In this document: piece by piece, positions 57,323 through 64,000 of the stretch
Layout: each line of letters begins with the position of its first letter
Numbering within the stretch: the first letter of the stretch is position 1
DNA from: Bryobacteraceae bacterium
GTDB taxonomy: Bacteria; Acidobacteriota; Terriglobia; Bryobacterales; Bryobacteraceae
Reading direction: 5' to 3'
NCBI GenBank assembly: GCA_029975915.1
Contig: JARKOC010000469.1
Location: forward strand, 124,001 to 188,000
Length of the DNA stretch: 64,000 bases
Notes under the pieces: model-generated
Seen by the model: the letters and a program-made list of their open reading frames with translations, nothing else
Told to the model about the DNA's origin: nothing
Database searches by the model: none
Position numbers and translations under genes: made by a program

Positions 57323-59116
57323 TTGACGAAGACATCGCTCGCATTCTGTATCCTGCTCGGGCACTCGCTGGCCGCGGACCTCACAGTCCTGCCGGCACAC
57401 ATCCGTTCAGATCCTTTCGGACAGGTCGTTGCCGCCGACCGTTCAGCAAATGTCCGGCCCGCCGCGAAGATTGCGCTTGCCTCGGCGCGCGAAGCCTATG
57501 TTTCTTGCCGCCTTCTCGTAACCAACGCCCAGCCAACCGCCTACACCCTGGCGGTCTCGGGGCCGCTTGAGACCAGTCTCTACCGCGAGTGGTTCCACCT
57601 CCTGTCCAAGAGCAAGCTGTACTACCCCGACGCCCTGATCCCGGCGGCCACGCCGGTGCGGGCGCAACTGCCCGATCCTGAAAACCGCATCTCCGGGCAA
57701 ACCGTCCAATCGTTCTGGCTCGATATCTGGATTCCGGCTTCGGCCAAGCCCGGCCCCTACACAGTCACGGCTGTGCTGGAATCCGGCGGCAAGAAATCGC
57801 AATTGCCAATCCAAGTGCAGGTACTCGACGCTGTCGTCCCACCGGACGATCCCGTTGTCATTGACCACAACTCTTACGGAACCTCCTGGTTCGCTTCCCA
57901 ATACCCCGAACTCGCCAAACGAACCCCGGACTTCTATCTGAGCGACCCCTTCTTCGCACTCATCCACGCCTATCACCGCGTCTTCTACGAACATCGCGGC
58001 ATTTACCACCAGCTCGGCTACGGCCACGGCGGTAAGACCGGGCCCGAATTCGCGCCGCGCCTGGAAGGGACTGGTAAATCCAAACGAATCGCCGACTGGA
58101 CGTCCTACGACAAGCACTATGGCCCTCTGCTCGACGGCTCGGCCTTCGCCGGCACACGCCGCGGCCCCAAGCCCATCCCCTTTGTGTATCTGCCTGTGAA
58201 TCCCGAATGGCCGGCGTCGTTTCTCTGGTGGGGTGAGCCGGGCTACGAACGAGAGTTCGTCAACGTCATGAAGCAGATGGAGGCACATTTCCGCGAGAAG
58301 GGCTGGACGAAGACGAAGTACGAGCTTTTCTTCAACCACAAGAAGCGCTACAAGGCCTTCCATTGGGATGGCGATGAGACGCGCTTCCCTAACGACATGC
58401 CCTACTTCGCCGAGTACCAGCGGCTCATGAGAGCGGCCTGGCCGGCAGACTCGCCCGCCAGGTGGGTCTATCGCACGGACGCCAGCTGGCAGATGGAACG
58501 CCAGTTCAAAGAGCTCGCTGGCATCATTAATTTCTGGGTCGTCGGCGGAGGCATGTTTGGCTGGTACGCCGAATACGCCCCGATCCTTAAACAGCGCGGA
58601 GACATCGTCTGGACCTACGGCGGCACCCCTCCTGTTGATGAACCCGCCTCCCACATCACCACCGACCTGTTGCGCCCCTGGATGATGGGTGTCGACGGAT
58701 TCGTCCGCTGGCAGACCGTCATTCCTGGCCCGGATCCCTGGTTCAACTTCTCCGGCGGCGGCGAGACGCTGGTCTATCCAGGCGGCCGCTTCGGCATCGA
58801 TGCTCCGCTGGCCTCGATTCGTTTGAAACTCCAGCGAAATGCCATCCAGGATCTGGCGCTGCTCGATTCACTCAAGTCCTCCGTCCCACCCTCAACGCTG
58901 CGCGCCGAAGCCGCCAAACGTTACAACGGGACCTCGCTGCATGACTGGCGCTCGCCCCGTCCCAAGCTTGCCGACACCGACCCGCTCACCTGGGACAATG
59001 TCACCATCGGCGAGGCCATCGCCTCCGATCCCCGTTTCGAGAAAGACCTGGACGCGGCCGCTTGGGACCGCGTCCGCGACTACGTTCTCACCCTTCTCAA
59101 GGAGCGCCGTCAATGA
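57323..59116 (+). CDS. Exported DUF4091/GH123-like glycoside hydrolase
   Basis: A 597-residue protein with a short signal peptide (about 1-18, SLAADL). An N-terminal beta-sandwich (about 19-170) precedes a TIM-barrel-like part with FVYLPVNPEWP and HWDGDETRFPND. The adjacent Asp351-Glu352 match the Asp-Glu pair used in substrate-assisted catalysis by GH123 beta-N-acetylgalactosaminidases, which share the DUF4091 fold. Exact specificity is inferred. TTG 57323 is used with GGAG about 8 nt upstream. Its stop overlaps the next start (ATGA). Confidence 0.7.
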   Translation: MTKTSLAFCILLGHSLAADLTVLPAHIRSDPFGQVVAADRSANVRPAAKIALASAREAYVSCRLLVTNAQPTAYTLAVSGPLETSLYREWFHLLSKSKLYYPDALIPAATPVRAQLPDPENRISGQTVQSFWLDIWIPASAKPGPYTVTAVLESGGKKSQLPIQVQVLDAVVPPDDPVVIDHNSYGTSWFASQYPELAKRTPDFYLSDPFFALIHAYHRVFYEHRGIYHQLGYGHGGKTGPEFAPRLEGTGKSKRIADWTSYDKHYGPLLDGSAFAGTRRGPKPIPFVYLPVNPEWPASFLWWGEPGYEREFVNVMKQMEAHFREKGWTKTKYELFFNHKKRYKAFHWDGDETRFPNDMPYFAEYQRLMRAAWPADSPARWVYRTDASWQMERQFKELAGIINFWVVGGGMFGWYAEYAPILKQRGDIVWTYGGTPPVDEPASHITTDLLRPWMMGVDGFVRWQTVIPGPDPWFNFSGGGETLVYPGGRFGIDAPLASIRLKLQRNAIQDLALLDSLKSSVPPSTLRAEAAKRYNGTSLHDWRSPRPKLADTDPLTWDNVTIGEAIASDPRFEKDLDAAAWDRVRDYVLTLLKERRQ

Positions 59117-59673
59117 AATCCGCCGCCCTCGCAGTTTTCCTGCTCGCTGTGCCCCTCGCGGCCCAAGACAAACTCGCCGCCGACCTCGACCAGGTCGCCC
59201 GCGCCGCCACGGCGATGGTGGACGGCGACGTGGCCCGCCGTATCCAGACTAAGCAATCAGTCGCCTCGATGCTCGAAACCAATCCGCGCGACCAGTGGGC
59301 CGCATCGGACACATACGATGTCGATCACCAGGCGTTTATCACAACCAAGAAGACGCTGATTCGTCTCGCCCGCCTATCCTCGTTCACCTGCGACGTCAAC
59401 CTCTGGCTGCCGGTCGCCGGCGCCCCGGACCGGATCCACATCGCTGTTCGCAACGTGAACGAAATGAGCCAGTTCTGGCGCTGGGGCGACCTGCACCAGC
59501 CCATTCCAGCCGAAATGAAAACCGTCCTAGAGACTGGGAAGCGGGTCACGGTGGCGCGACGTCCTGGCATGGTCTCCGTGCTGGCCCCTGTCTACGACAG
59601 CCTGGGCGACATAGCAGGCTTGGTGGAGGTGGTCGGAGTCCTCAAGCCAAACCCGCAGGAGAACGTCATTTGA
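59113..59673 (+). CDS. Small exported protein with a possible Cache-like fold
   Basis: A 186-residue protein from ATG 59113, coupled to the preceding GH123-like gene by ATGA. It has a signal peptide (1-17, PLAAQDK) and no membrane anchor. RPGMVSVLAPVYDSLGDIAG and LVEVVGVLKP resemble the end of a single Cache/PAS-like ligand-binding domain. The role is unknown; it may bind a product of the neighbouring hydrolase. Frames further upstream overlap the hydrolase. Confidence 0.6.
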   Translation: MKSAALAVFLLAVPLAAQDKLAADLDQVARAATAMVDGDVARRIQTKQSVASMLETNPRDQWAASDTYDVDHQAFITTKKTLIRLARLSSFTCDVNLWLPVAGAPDRIHIAVRNVNEMSQFWRWGDLHQPIPAEMKTVLETGKRVTVARRPGMVSVLAPVYDSLGDIAGLVEVVGVLKPNPQENVI

Positions 59674-59744
59674 ACTGACACCCGCGCTGGACAGGCCTGA
59701 TGACTTGCCCCTGGGCTCACCTCGAAGCCTCACGAGACGCTCCG

Positions 59745-60059
59745 ATGACCCTCAGAACCATTCAAGCAACACTTGAGGATAAACCCGGCGCGCTGCTGCG
59801 TGCTGTTGGCCTTGTCACGGCGATGGGCGCGAACATCCGCTCCCTCGCTGTGGCTCCCGACGGCGGACATGAGGGCCGGTCCAACCTCACTCTCACAGCC
59901 GAGCTCACTCAGCGTCAAGTTGACCTGGCTTTACGCAAGCTCAACGCCCTGGTCCAGGTTTTTCACGCGCAGGAGTTGCTCCTGCCCTCCGGGGACGCCG
60001 CGATCCCATGCCACAATTGCAGAGAGACCCGACCGCCATGGATAAACCCTCCCGCCTGA
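59745..60059 (+). CDS. Stand-alone ACT domain protein
   Basis: A small protein of about 104 residues (119 if ATG 59700 is used). RTIQATLEDKPGALLRAVGL followed by GANIRSLAVAP is a clear ACT fold, closest in style to the regulatory subunit of acetolactate synthase (IlvH/IlvN). No ilvB or other amino acid synthase is nearby. ACT domains bind amino acids, so it could sense the product of the permease or peptidase genes upstream. The C-terminus holds HNC residues and overlaps the next gene. Confidence 0.65.
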   Translation: MTLRTIQATLEDKPGALLRAVGLVTAMGANIRSLAVAPDGGHEGRSNLTLTAELTQRQVDLALRKLNALVQVFHAQELLLPSGDAAIPCHNCRETRPPWINPPA

Positions 60060-61285
60060 CCCGCCGGAATCTGCTCGCCTCCGCCGCCGTAACCCCTTCT
60101 CTCGCCCCGGAACCGCCCAGCACTCCGCCTGATCTTCCACGCCCCCTGACACCGTCCGCCGCCGACAGTGGTTCAGTCTTTCCGTTGTTCGAGCAAATGG
60201 CTGGCAACCAGCCATATCCGTTGTCATTCCTCAACAAAGATTTCACTTCCTTTGCTGCCTATCGCGACCGCGCCCGCGCCACCGTTCTAGACGCCCTTGG
60301 CTCGCGTCCCGGGCAAGTCCAGCCGAACGCCGAGCTTCTCGACCGGCGCGACATGAGCGCCTACATCCGCGAGAAGATCGTCTTTTCAACCACCCCCCAT
60401 TTCCGCGTGCCAGCCTACGTCTTCATCCCAAAGAACCTGAAGAAACGGGCTCCGGCCATCGTCGACCTGCACAGCCACGGCGGCATGTTTCTCTTCGGCA
60501 AGGAGAAAGTCTCCGATTTGGGCCGTAACCACCCGGCCATGACCATCTACCACAAGGAGAACTACGAGGGCCGGCCCACGGCCACCGCGCTCGTCGAGCG
60601 GGGCTATGTCGTCATCACCATCGACGCCTTTCCGTTCGGCGAACGCCGCATCATGATGGATGCCGATCTCGTTGCGGGCTACGAGCGCTCGAAGTACTCG
60701 CTTGACGAAGTCCGCCGGCTGAACCGGGTCTGCGCGTCGAAGGAATCCACCATCGTCAAAAGCTTGACCTATGCTGGTCTAACCTGGCCTGGCGTAGTGA
60801 CTTGGGATGATATGCGCACGGTAGATTACCTTGTCACGAGACCCGAAGTAGACGCCAAACGAATCGGCTGCTGCGGGGTTTCGTTTGGCGGCTGGCGGTC
60901 ACTGCTGCTTTCCGGGCTCGACCCGCGCATCCAGGCCGGCTGCGTCGCCGGATTCATGTCCACGGTCCGGCCCATGATCCGCCGCCACATAGACACGCAC
61001 TCGTTCGTCCATTTCGTCCCGATGCTCCACCGGCAAATGGACTTGCCCGATGTTGTCGCGCTGCGCTGTCCCAAACCGCTGCTCGTCCTGCAATGCCGCC
61101 GTGATGGTCTTTTCCCGCTTTCCGGCATGGAAGCATCGGTTGAAAAAATCGCGTCTATCTACAAGAAAGCAGGAGCACCTGAACAGTTTTCGTCACGCTT
61201 CTACGAGGTTCCGCACATCTTCAATGTGCAGATGCAGGAAGATGCCTTCGCCTGGTTTGACGGAATCCTGAAGCCGGGTGCTTAG
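60038..61285 (+). CDS. Tat-exported alpha/beta hydrolase (acetyl-esterase type)
   Basis: A 415-residue protein from ATG 60038 (ATG 60008 would add 10). A twin-arginine signal (RLTRRNLLASAAV) directs folded export. PAYVFIPKNLKKRAPAIVDL and HSHGG resemble the oxyanion region; GCCGVSFGGW carries the nucleophile serine; Asp in CRRDGLFP and His in VPHIFN complete a likely triad. The family includes acetyl xylan esterase-like and dienelactone hydrolase-like enzymes. It overlaps the ACT gene by 22 nt and is the last gene of the run. Confidence 0.78.
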   Translation: MDKPSRLTRRNLLASAAVTPSLAPEPPSTPPDLPRPLTPSAADSGSVFPLFEQMAGNQPYPLSFLNKDFTSFAAYRDRARATVLDALGSRPGQVQPNAELLDRRDMSAYIREKIVFSTTPHFRVPAYVFIPKNLKKRAPAIVDLHSHGGMFLFGKEKVSDLGRNHPAMTIYHKENYEGRPTATALVERGYVVITIDAFPFGERRIMMDADLVAGYERSKYSLDEVRRLNRVCASKESTIVKSLTYAGLTWPGVVTWDDMRTVDYLVTRPEVDAKRIGCCGVSFGGWRSLLLSGLDPRIQAGCVAGFMSTVRPMIRRHIDTHSFVHFVPMLHRQMDLPDVVALRCPKPLLVLQCRRDGLFPLSGMEASVEKIASIYKKAGAPEQFSSRFYEVPHIFNVQMQEDAFAWFDGILKPGA

Positions 61286-61356
61286 GTCCCGAACCGCATT
61301 ACCGGTTGCCAGCCAGCGGCAGGCCATGGAGGCGGCAAATGTCCGGCTAGGACGCA

Positions 61357-62958
61357 TCAGTTGGCTGGCTGTTGAGTGAGTTGGAGAGACAGGGTGGGCG
61401 AGTGTCTGGCATCCACCTCAATCCTTGCCGCGCCCGGTCCGTACTGCCGCCAGAACTCCTCGGTCTCCGGACTCACCTTGGGTCTCGACTTCAGGGCCAC
61501 CAGGCGGTAGGCTCCGGGCGGAAGGTTGTCGAAAAAGAATTCGCCATCTGGGCCAGTCCGGTTCATCCTGACCGCGCCTAAGCGCCGGATCCGCCTCGTG
61601 GACTCGGGTCCAAGCACGACGTAGGCGCGAGTCACCTTCTTGTCCAGTCCTTCGACCACTTCGCCCTTGACGCTGCTGGCTTCGCATTCGATTCTCAGGT
61701 TCATCGCCATGGAGTTCGACGCCGGCAACAGGAAACCGGATTCGAGTGCGTCGATTCCGCCGATGAACGCCTCGGAGGCGTAACAGCCCTCCTGTGTCTG
61801 AACACGGAGGGTGTAGCGGCCGGGTGGCAGACGTCGCAATTGGAATCGCCCCTCCCGGTCCATGGCTGCCGGGACAGTTTCATCGGCGGAAGATTCGGGC
61901 TCGATAGCGATTCTTGTTGCATTCACGATCCAAGCTGAGCGGGGAACGATGGCCCCAGCGATGTCGGTCCATTGAGGAACTTCAAGAGCAAGGTCGGATG
62001 CGCCGCGGCCGCGTTCGACGGTCACCGGCACGGTCCAGGGCGGCGAGGGGTCTGGCGCAGGGCGATAAACCAGCAGTTGGTAGTCCGCGGGAGCAAGCAA
62101 AGAAAAAGAGAAGACGCCGGTCCGCGGGTGGACCATGCGCTGCGAATAGACCTCTTCATAGGCGCCATCGCCGGTGCGCAGGGCAACCCGGGCGTTGGTT
62201 AGGGGAGCCTTGGTAACCGAGTCGATCAGTTGACCGCGAATGCGGTAGACGCGCATTTTCCGGACCACCACGACGCGGTTCCGCAACTCGGCGCCGGGCC
62301 AGACCTCGACCGGCTCGACCCAATGCTCCTCCTCAACGCCAGTATGGTAGACCATGGCCGGGTAACCGATGGCCTCGCCCGAAGCCGGGTCGGTGATGCG
62401 CGACTGCGCACGCAGCCGCTCCGTGGTCGAGATCCAAAGCCCATATTTGCCTGGCGGGACGTCGCCGGCCATGAAGACGCCATTCTCGTCGGTGCGAAGC
62501 AGGATTGAGAACGGGCGGCGGCGCGGCTCGGCCGGGTCCATCAGACGCAGTTTCAGCGGCGCCAGGACGACAGGCTTGCCGTCCTCGCTGTAGACGGCGC
62601 CATGAACCGTGCCGGTGCGCACCATTCTGACTTCGATGTTGATCTCCCTCAAGGTCTGGATCAGCACGCTGGCGCCGACGACGCGCGCCTGGAGGTCGTC
62701 GGCGTCGACGAAGCCCGGACGCGAGATGAGCACCGAGTAGTTGCCCCGGATGAGATTGCCGTACTGGCACTCGCCGGAAGCATTTGTTTGGCAGTCAGGG
62801 TATTGTCGGTTGAGGCGGCTGGCAGGACCGAGTCCTCCTGCGAGGCGGAGTTCGACTTTGGCGCCTTCGATTGGGATGTCTGGGCCTTGCTCGATCACTC
62901 GGACGGTGAGTTGAGCGCTTAGCGGCGCAACGAGGAGCAAGGCGGCGAACCAGCGCAT
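61357..62958 (-). CDS. Exported carboxypeptidase-regulatory-like (Ig-fold repeat) protein
   Basis: A 533-residue protein from ATG 62958 with a signal peptide (about 1-16, APLSAQL). Several beta-sandwich repeats follow, such as IPIEGAKVELRLAGG, GTVHGAVYSEDGKPVVLAPL, IRGQLIDSVTKAPLTNARVA, LPPGRYTLRVQTQEG and FDNLPPGAYRLVALK. There is no barrel or catalytic domain. Such Ig-like repeats are common in Acidobacteriota exported proteins. The function is unknown. No operon partner is seen; the 71 nt to the hydrolase gene hold nothing clear. Confidence 0.78.
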   Translation of the reverse strand: MRWFAALLLVAPLSAQLTVRVIEQGPDIPIEGAKVELRLAGGLGPASRLNRQYPDCQTNASGECQYGNLIRGNYSVLISRPGFVDADDLQARVVGASVLIQTLREINIEVRMVRTGTVHGAVYSEDGKPVVLAPLKLRLMDPAEPRRRPFSILLRTDENGVFMAGDVPPGKYGLWISTTERLRAQSRITDPASGEAIGYPAMVYHTGVEEEHWVEPVEVWPGAELRNRVVVVRKMRVYRIRGQLIDSVTKAPLTNARVALRTGDGAYEEVYSQRMVHPRTGVFSFSLLAPADYQLLVYRPAPDPSPPWTVPVTVERGRGASDLALEVPQWTDIAGAIVPRSAWIVNATRIAIEPESSADETVPAAMDREGRFQLRRLPPGRYTLRVQTQEGCYASEAFIGGIDALESGFLLPASNSMAMNLRIECEASSVKGEVVEGLDKKVTRAYVVLGPESTRRIRRLGAVRMNRTGPDGEFFFDNLPPGAYRLVALKSRPKVSPETEEFWRQYGPGAARIEVDARHSPTLSLQLTQQPAN

Positions 62959-63022
62959 TCCATTGATAGTGACGCACAACACCCGCTCGGCGTGCATCAG
63001 AAACCGCTAAGATGTGGTGGAA

Positions 63023-63310
63023 ATGGCGAAAGCGGAAGCTAGGCTGGCGCAGCGCTTTGTTGTGCATGGGCGGGTCCAGGGCGTCGGTTATAGATCCTTC
63101 GCAGAGAAGGCCGCTTCGATCGCGGGCGTGAGCGGGTGGGTGAGAAACCGGGACGATGGGACGGTGGAGGCTGTGGCGGCAGGGACCCGGGAGCAGTTGG
63201 ATGCCTTCGCAGGCTATCTCAGAAAAGGACCGCGTTGGAGCGAAGTGCGATCTGTGGAAGTGGCTGAATGTGAGCCACCGGCGATGAGAGGTTTCGCTGT
63301 TAGATACTAA
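63023..63310 (+). CDS. acyP: Acylphosphatase
   Basis: Small enzyme hydrolysing carboxyl-phosphate bonds. The 95-residue protein (98 from GTG 63014) has VHGRVQGVGYRSF with the catalytic Arg and VRNRDDGTVE with the catalytic Asn. TAAGAT lies a few bases upstream. It stands alone between an exported protein and the Rrf2 gene. Confidence 0.92.
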   Translation: MAKAEARLAQRFVVHGRVQGVGYRSFAEKAASIAGVSGWVRNRDDGTVEAVAAGTREQLDAFAGYLRKGPRWSEVRSVEVAECEPPAMRGFAVRY

Positions 63311-63402
63311 CTTCGGATACTAACTAAAGGTCAAAATTCACGCCTGCTCCGCACCACGGCGTGATCACTCGACGGAGAATGAACGGCTTTCCGGCCTGAG
63401 GC

Positions 63403-63876
63403 TCAGGCCTTGGCTTCGACCGTTTGCCCAAGTTTGGCGCCGAGGAACTCCAGCATCTCCTGCTCGTTCTTGAGCAGGTCGCGCAGAGTGGTTTTGGACA
63501 GGATGCCATCCAATGTCTTTTGCACAGCCGACCAAAGAAGCCGGACGGAGCAATCACCCGAATGGGCGCAGTTCCGGTCCAACCCGGCGTGGCGGTCACA
63601 GAAGTGCGGCCCGAAGAAGCTGCCACCGAGCAGAGACAAGATTTCGGCTACCGTCATCTGCTCGGCCGGCCTGGACAGCATGTATCCACCGGCTTGGCCG
63701 CGAACGCTGTCGACAAGTCCGCCAAGCCTCAGAATGCGCATCAGTTTGGCCACGTTGGGCACCGAAAGGCCCTCCGCGCGGCTGATCTCCGGGATGCTGT
63801 GGCTGCGGTCCTCACCGTGCCTGGCCATGTAGAGCAGGCAGCGCAGACCATATTCTTCCTGGGCGCTGAGCTTCAT
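63403..63876 (-). CDS. Rrf2 family (IscR-like) Fe-S transcription regulator
   Basis: A 157-residue regulator. The winged helix is at residues 1-70 (LSAQEEYGLRCLLYMARHGE, GGYMLSRPAEQMTVAEIL). Three cysteines in FCDRHAGLDRNC and SGDC have C-x9-C-x5-C spacing, compatible with a [2Fe-2S] cluster, though IscR has C-x5-C-x5-C. ATG 63876 is chosen because TACAAT lies 6 nt upstream; ATG 63894 would add 6 residues encoded across that box. It may control Fe-S or redox genes outside the window. Downstream of it to 63311 nothing else is seen. Confidence 0.88.
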   Translation of the reverse strand: MKLSAQEEYGLRCLLYMARHGEDRSHSIPEISRAEGLSVPNVAKLMRILRLGGLVDSVRGQAGGYMLSRPAEQMTVAEILSLLGGSFFGPHFCDRHAGLDRNCAHSGDCSVRLLWSAVQKTLDGILSKTTLRDLLKNEQEMLEFLGAKLGQTVEAKA

Positions 63877-63882
63877 GACATT

Positions 63883-63888
63883 ATTGTA
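63883..63888 (-). promoter_or_regulatory. -10 box TACAAT before the Rrf2 gene
   Basis: TACAAT on the minus strand, 6 nt before ATG 63876, preceded by AT-rich sequence. This predicts a leaderless mRNA. No gene is visible in 63895-64000. Confidence 0.5.
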
Positions 63889-64000
63889 TGCCATGACTCA
63901 TCAAAATGGAAAAAAAGATTTTATTATCTGGTACTCGTAAACCCGCACAGCCTCCAGTCTGGGCAGTTGCGACCCGGCGATCTGTTATCCTCGAATAAGT

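Overview
The window is GC-rich, gene-dense bacterial DNA. Three Oar-type TonB-dependent receptors of about 1,100-1,200 residues (N-terminal carboxypeptidase-regulatory-like domain), a winged-helix/TolB-propeller membrane regulator, an S46 peptidase, a Tat-exported Gfo/Idh/MocA protein and a Ser/Thr kinase with an N-terminal membrane module together suggest an Acidobacteriota member, most likely the Bryobacterales/Solibacter group. That placement is inferred from gene content, not from a marker-gene search. I see no rRNA, tRNA, CRISPR array, phage genes or transposase.

Layout. 1-8,230: housekeeping genes for DNA repair (fpg, cut by the window edge), a SAM hydrolase family protein, tRNA modification (cysteine desulfurase-mnmA, mtaB), a lipid A-type acyltransferase, a lone fliM and a class II DAHP synthase. 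8,247-18,544: an unbroken plus-strand run with gaps of 25 nt or less: patatin fused to an outer-membrane barrel, glycogen phosphorylase, exported metallophosphoesterase, BamA/TamA-like barrel, an exported protein with protein-kinase-like catalytic motifs, and an ATP/ADP-translocase-family transporter. 18,513-23,788 (minus, convergent): a second translocase-family protein fused to HEAT-like repeats, a membrane Ser/Thr kinase and an ATP-grasp enzyme. 23,908-29,224: S46 dipeptidyl-peptidase, a four-hairpin intergenic region, the winged-helix/propeller regulator and a small exported zinc protease.

29,447-36,672 is an accessory patch between hemB and apt. It holds a HicAB pair, remains of a MntA-HepT pair, an NAD(P)-binding protein and an Oar receptor interrupted by an amber codon. 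Diverged copies of the 3' ends of hemB and of the NAD(P)-binding gene flank two of the inserts. 36,673-43,342 is a core cluster: apt, ispE, prs, rplY, pth, rpsF, rpsR, rplI, then a HEAT/SEC-C protein.

43,423-61,285 is a nutrient-acquisition region: an Oar receptor, a DUF5671-like membrane protein, a Tat-exported Gfo/Idh/MocA protein, a ROK repressor with its own operator-like palindrome, a second intact Oar receptor, an APC permease, an M20 peptidase, a GH123/DUF4091-like protein, a small exported protein, an ACT-domain protein and a Tat-exported alpha/beta hydrolase. The window ends with an exported carboxypeptidase-regulatory-like protein, acylphosphatase and an Rrf2 regulator.

The most interesting proposal is a possible extracytoplasmic phosphorylation system at 12,975-18,544: an exported kinase-like protein encoded in one run with an ATP/ADP-type exchanger that could supply nucleotide, an exported phosphoesterase that could reverse the reaction, and an outer-membrane barrel. 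A second, convergent kinase plus translocase module lies next to it.
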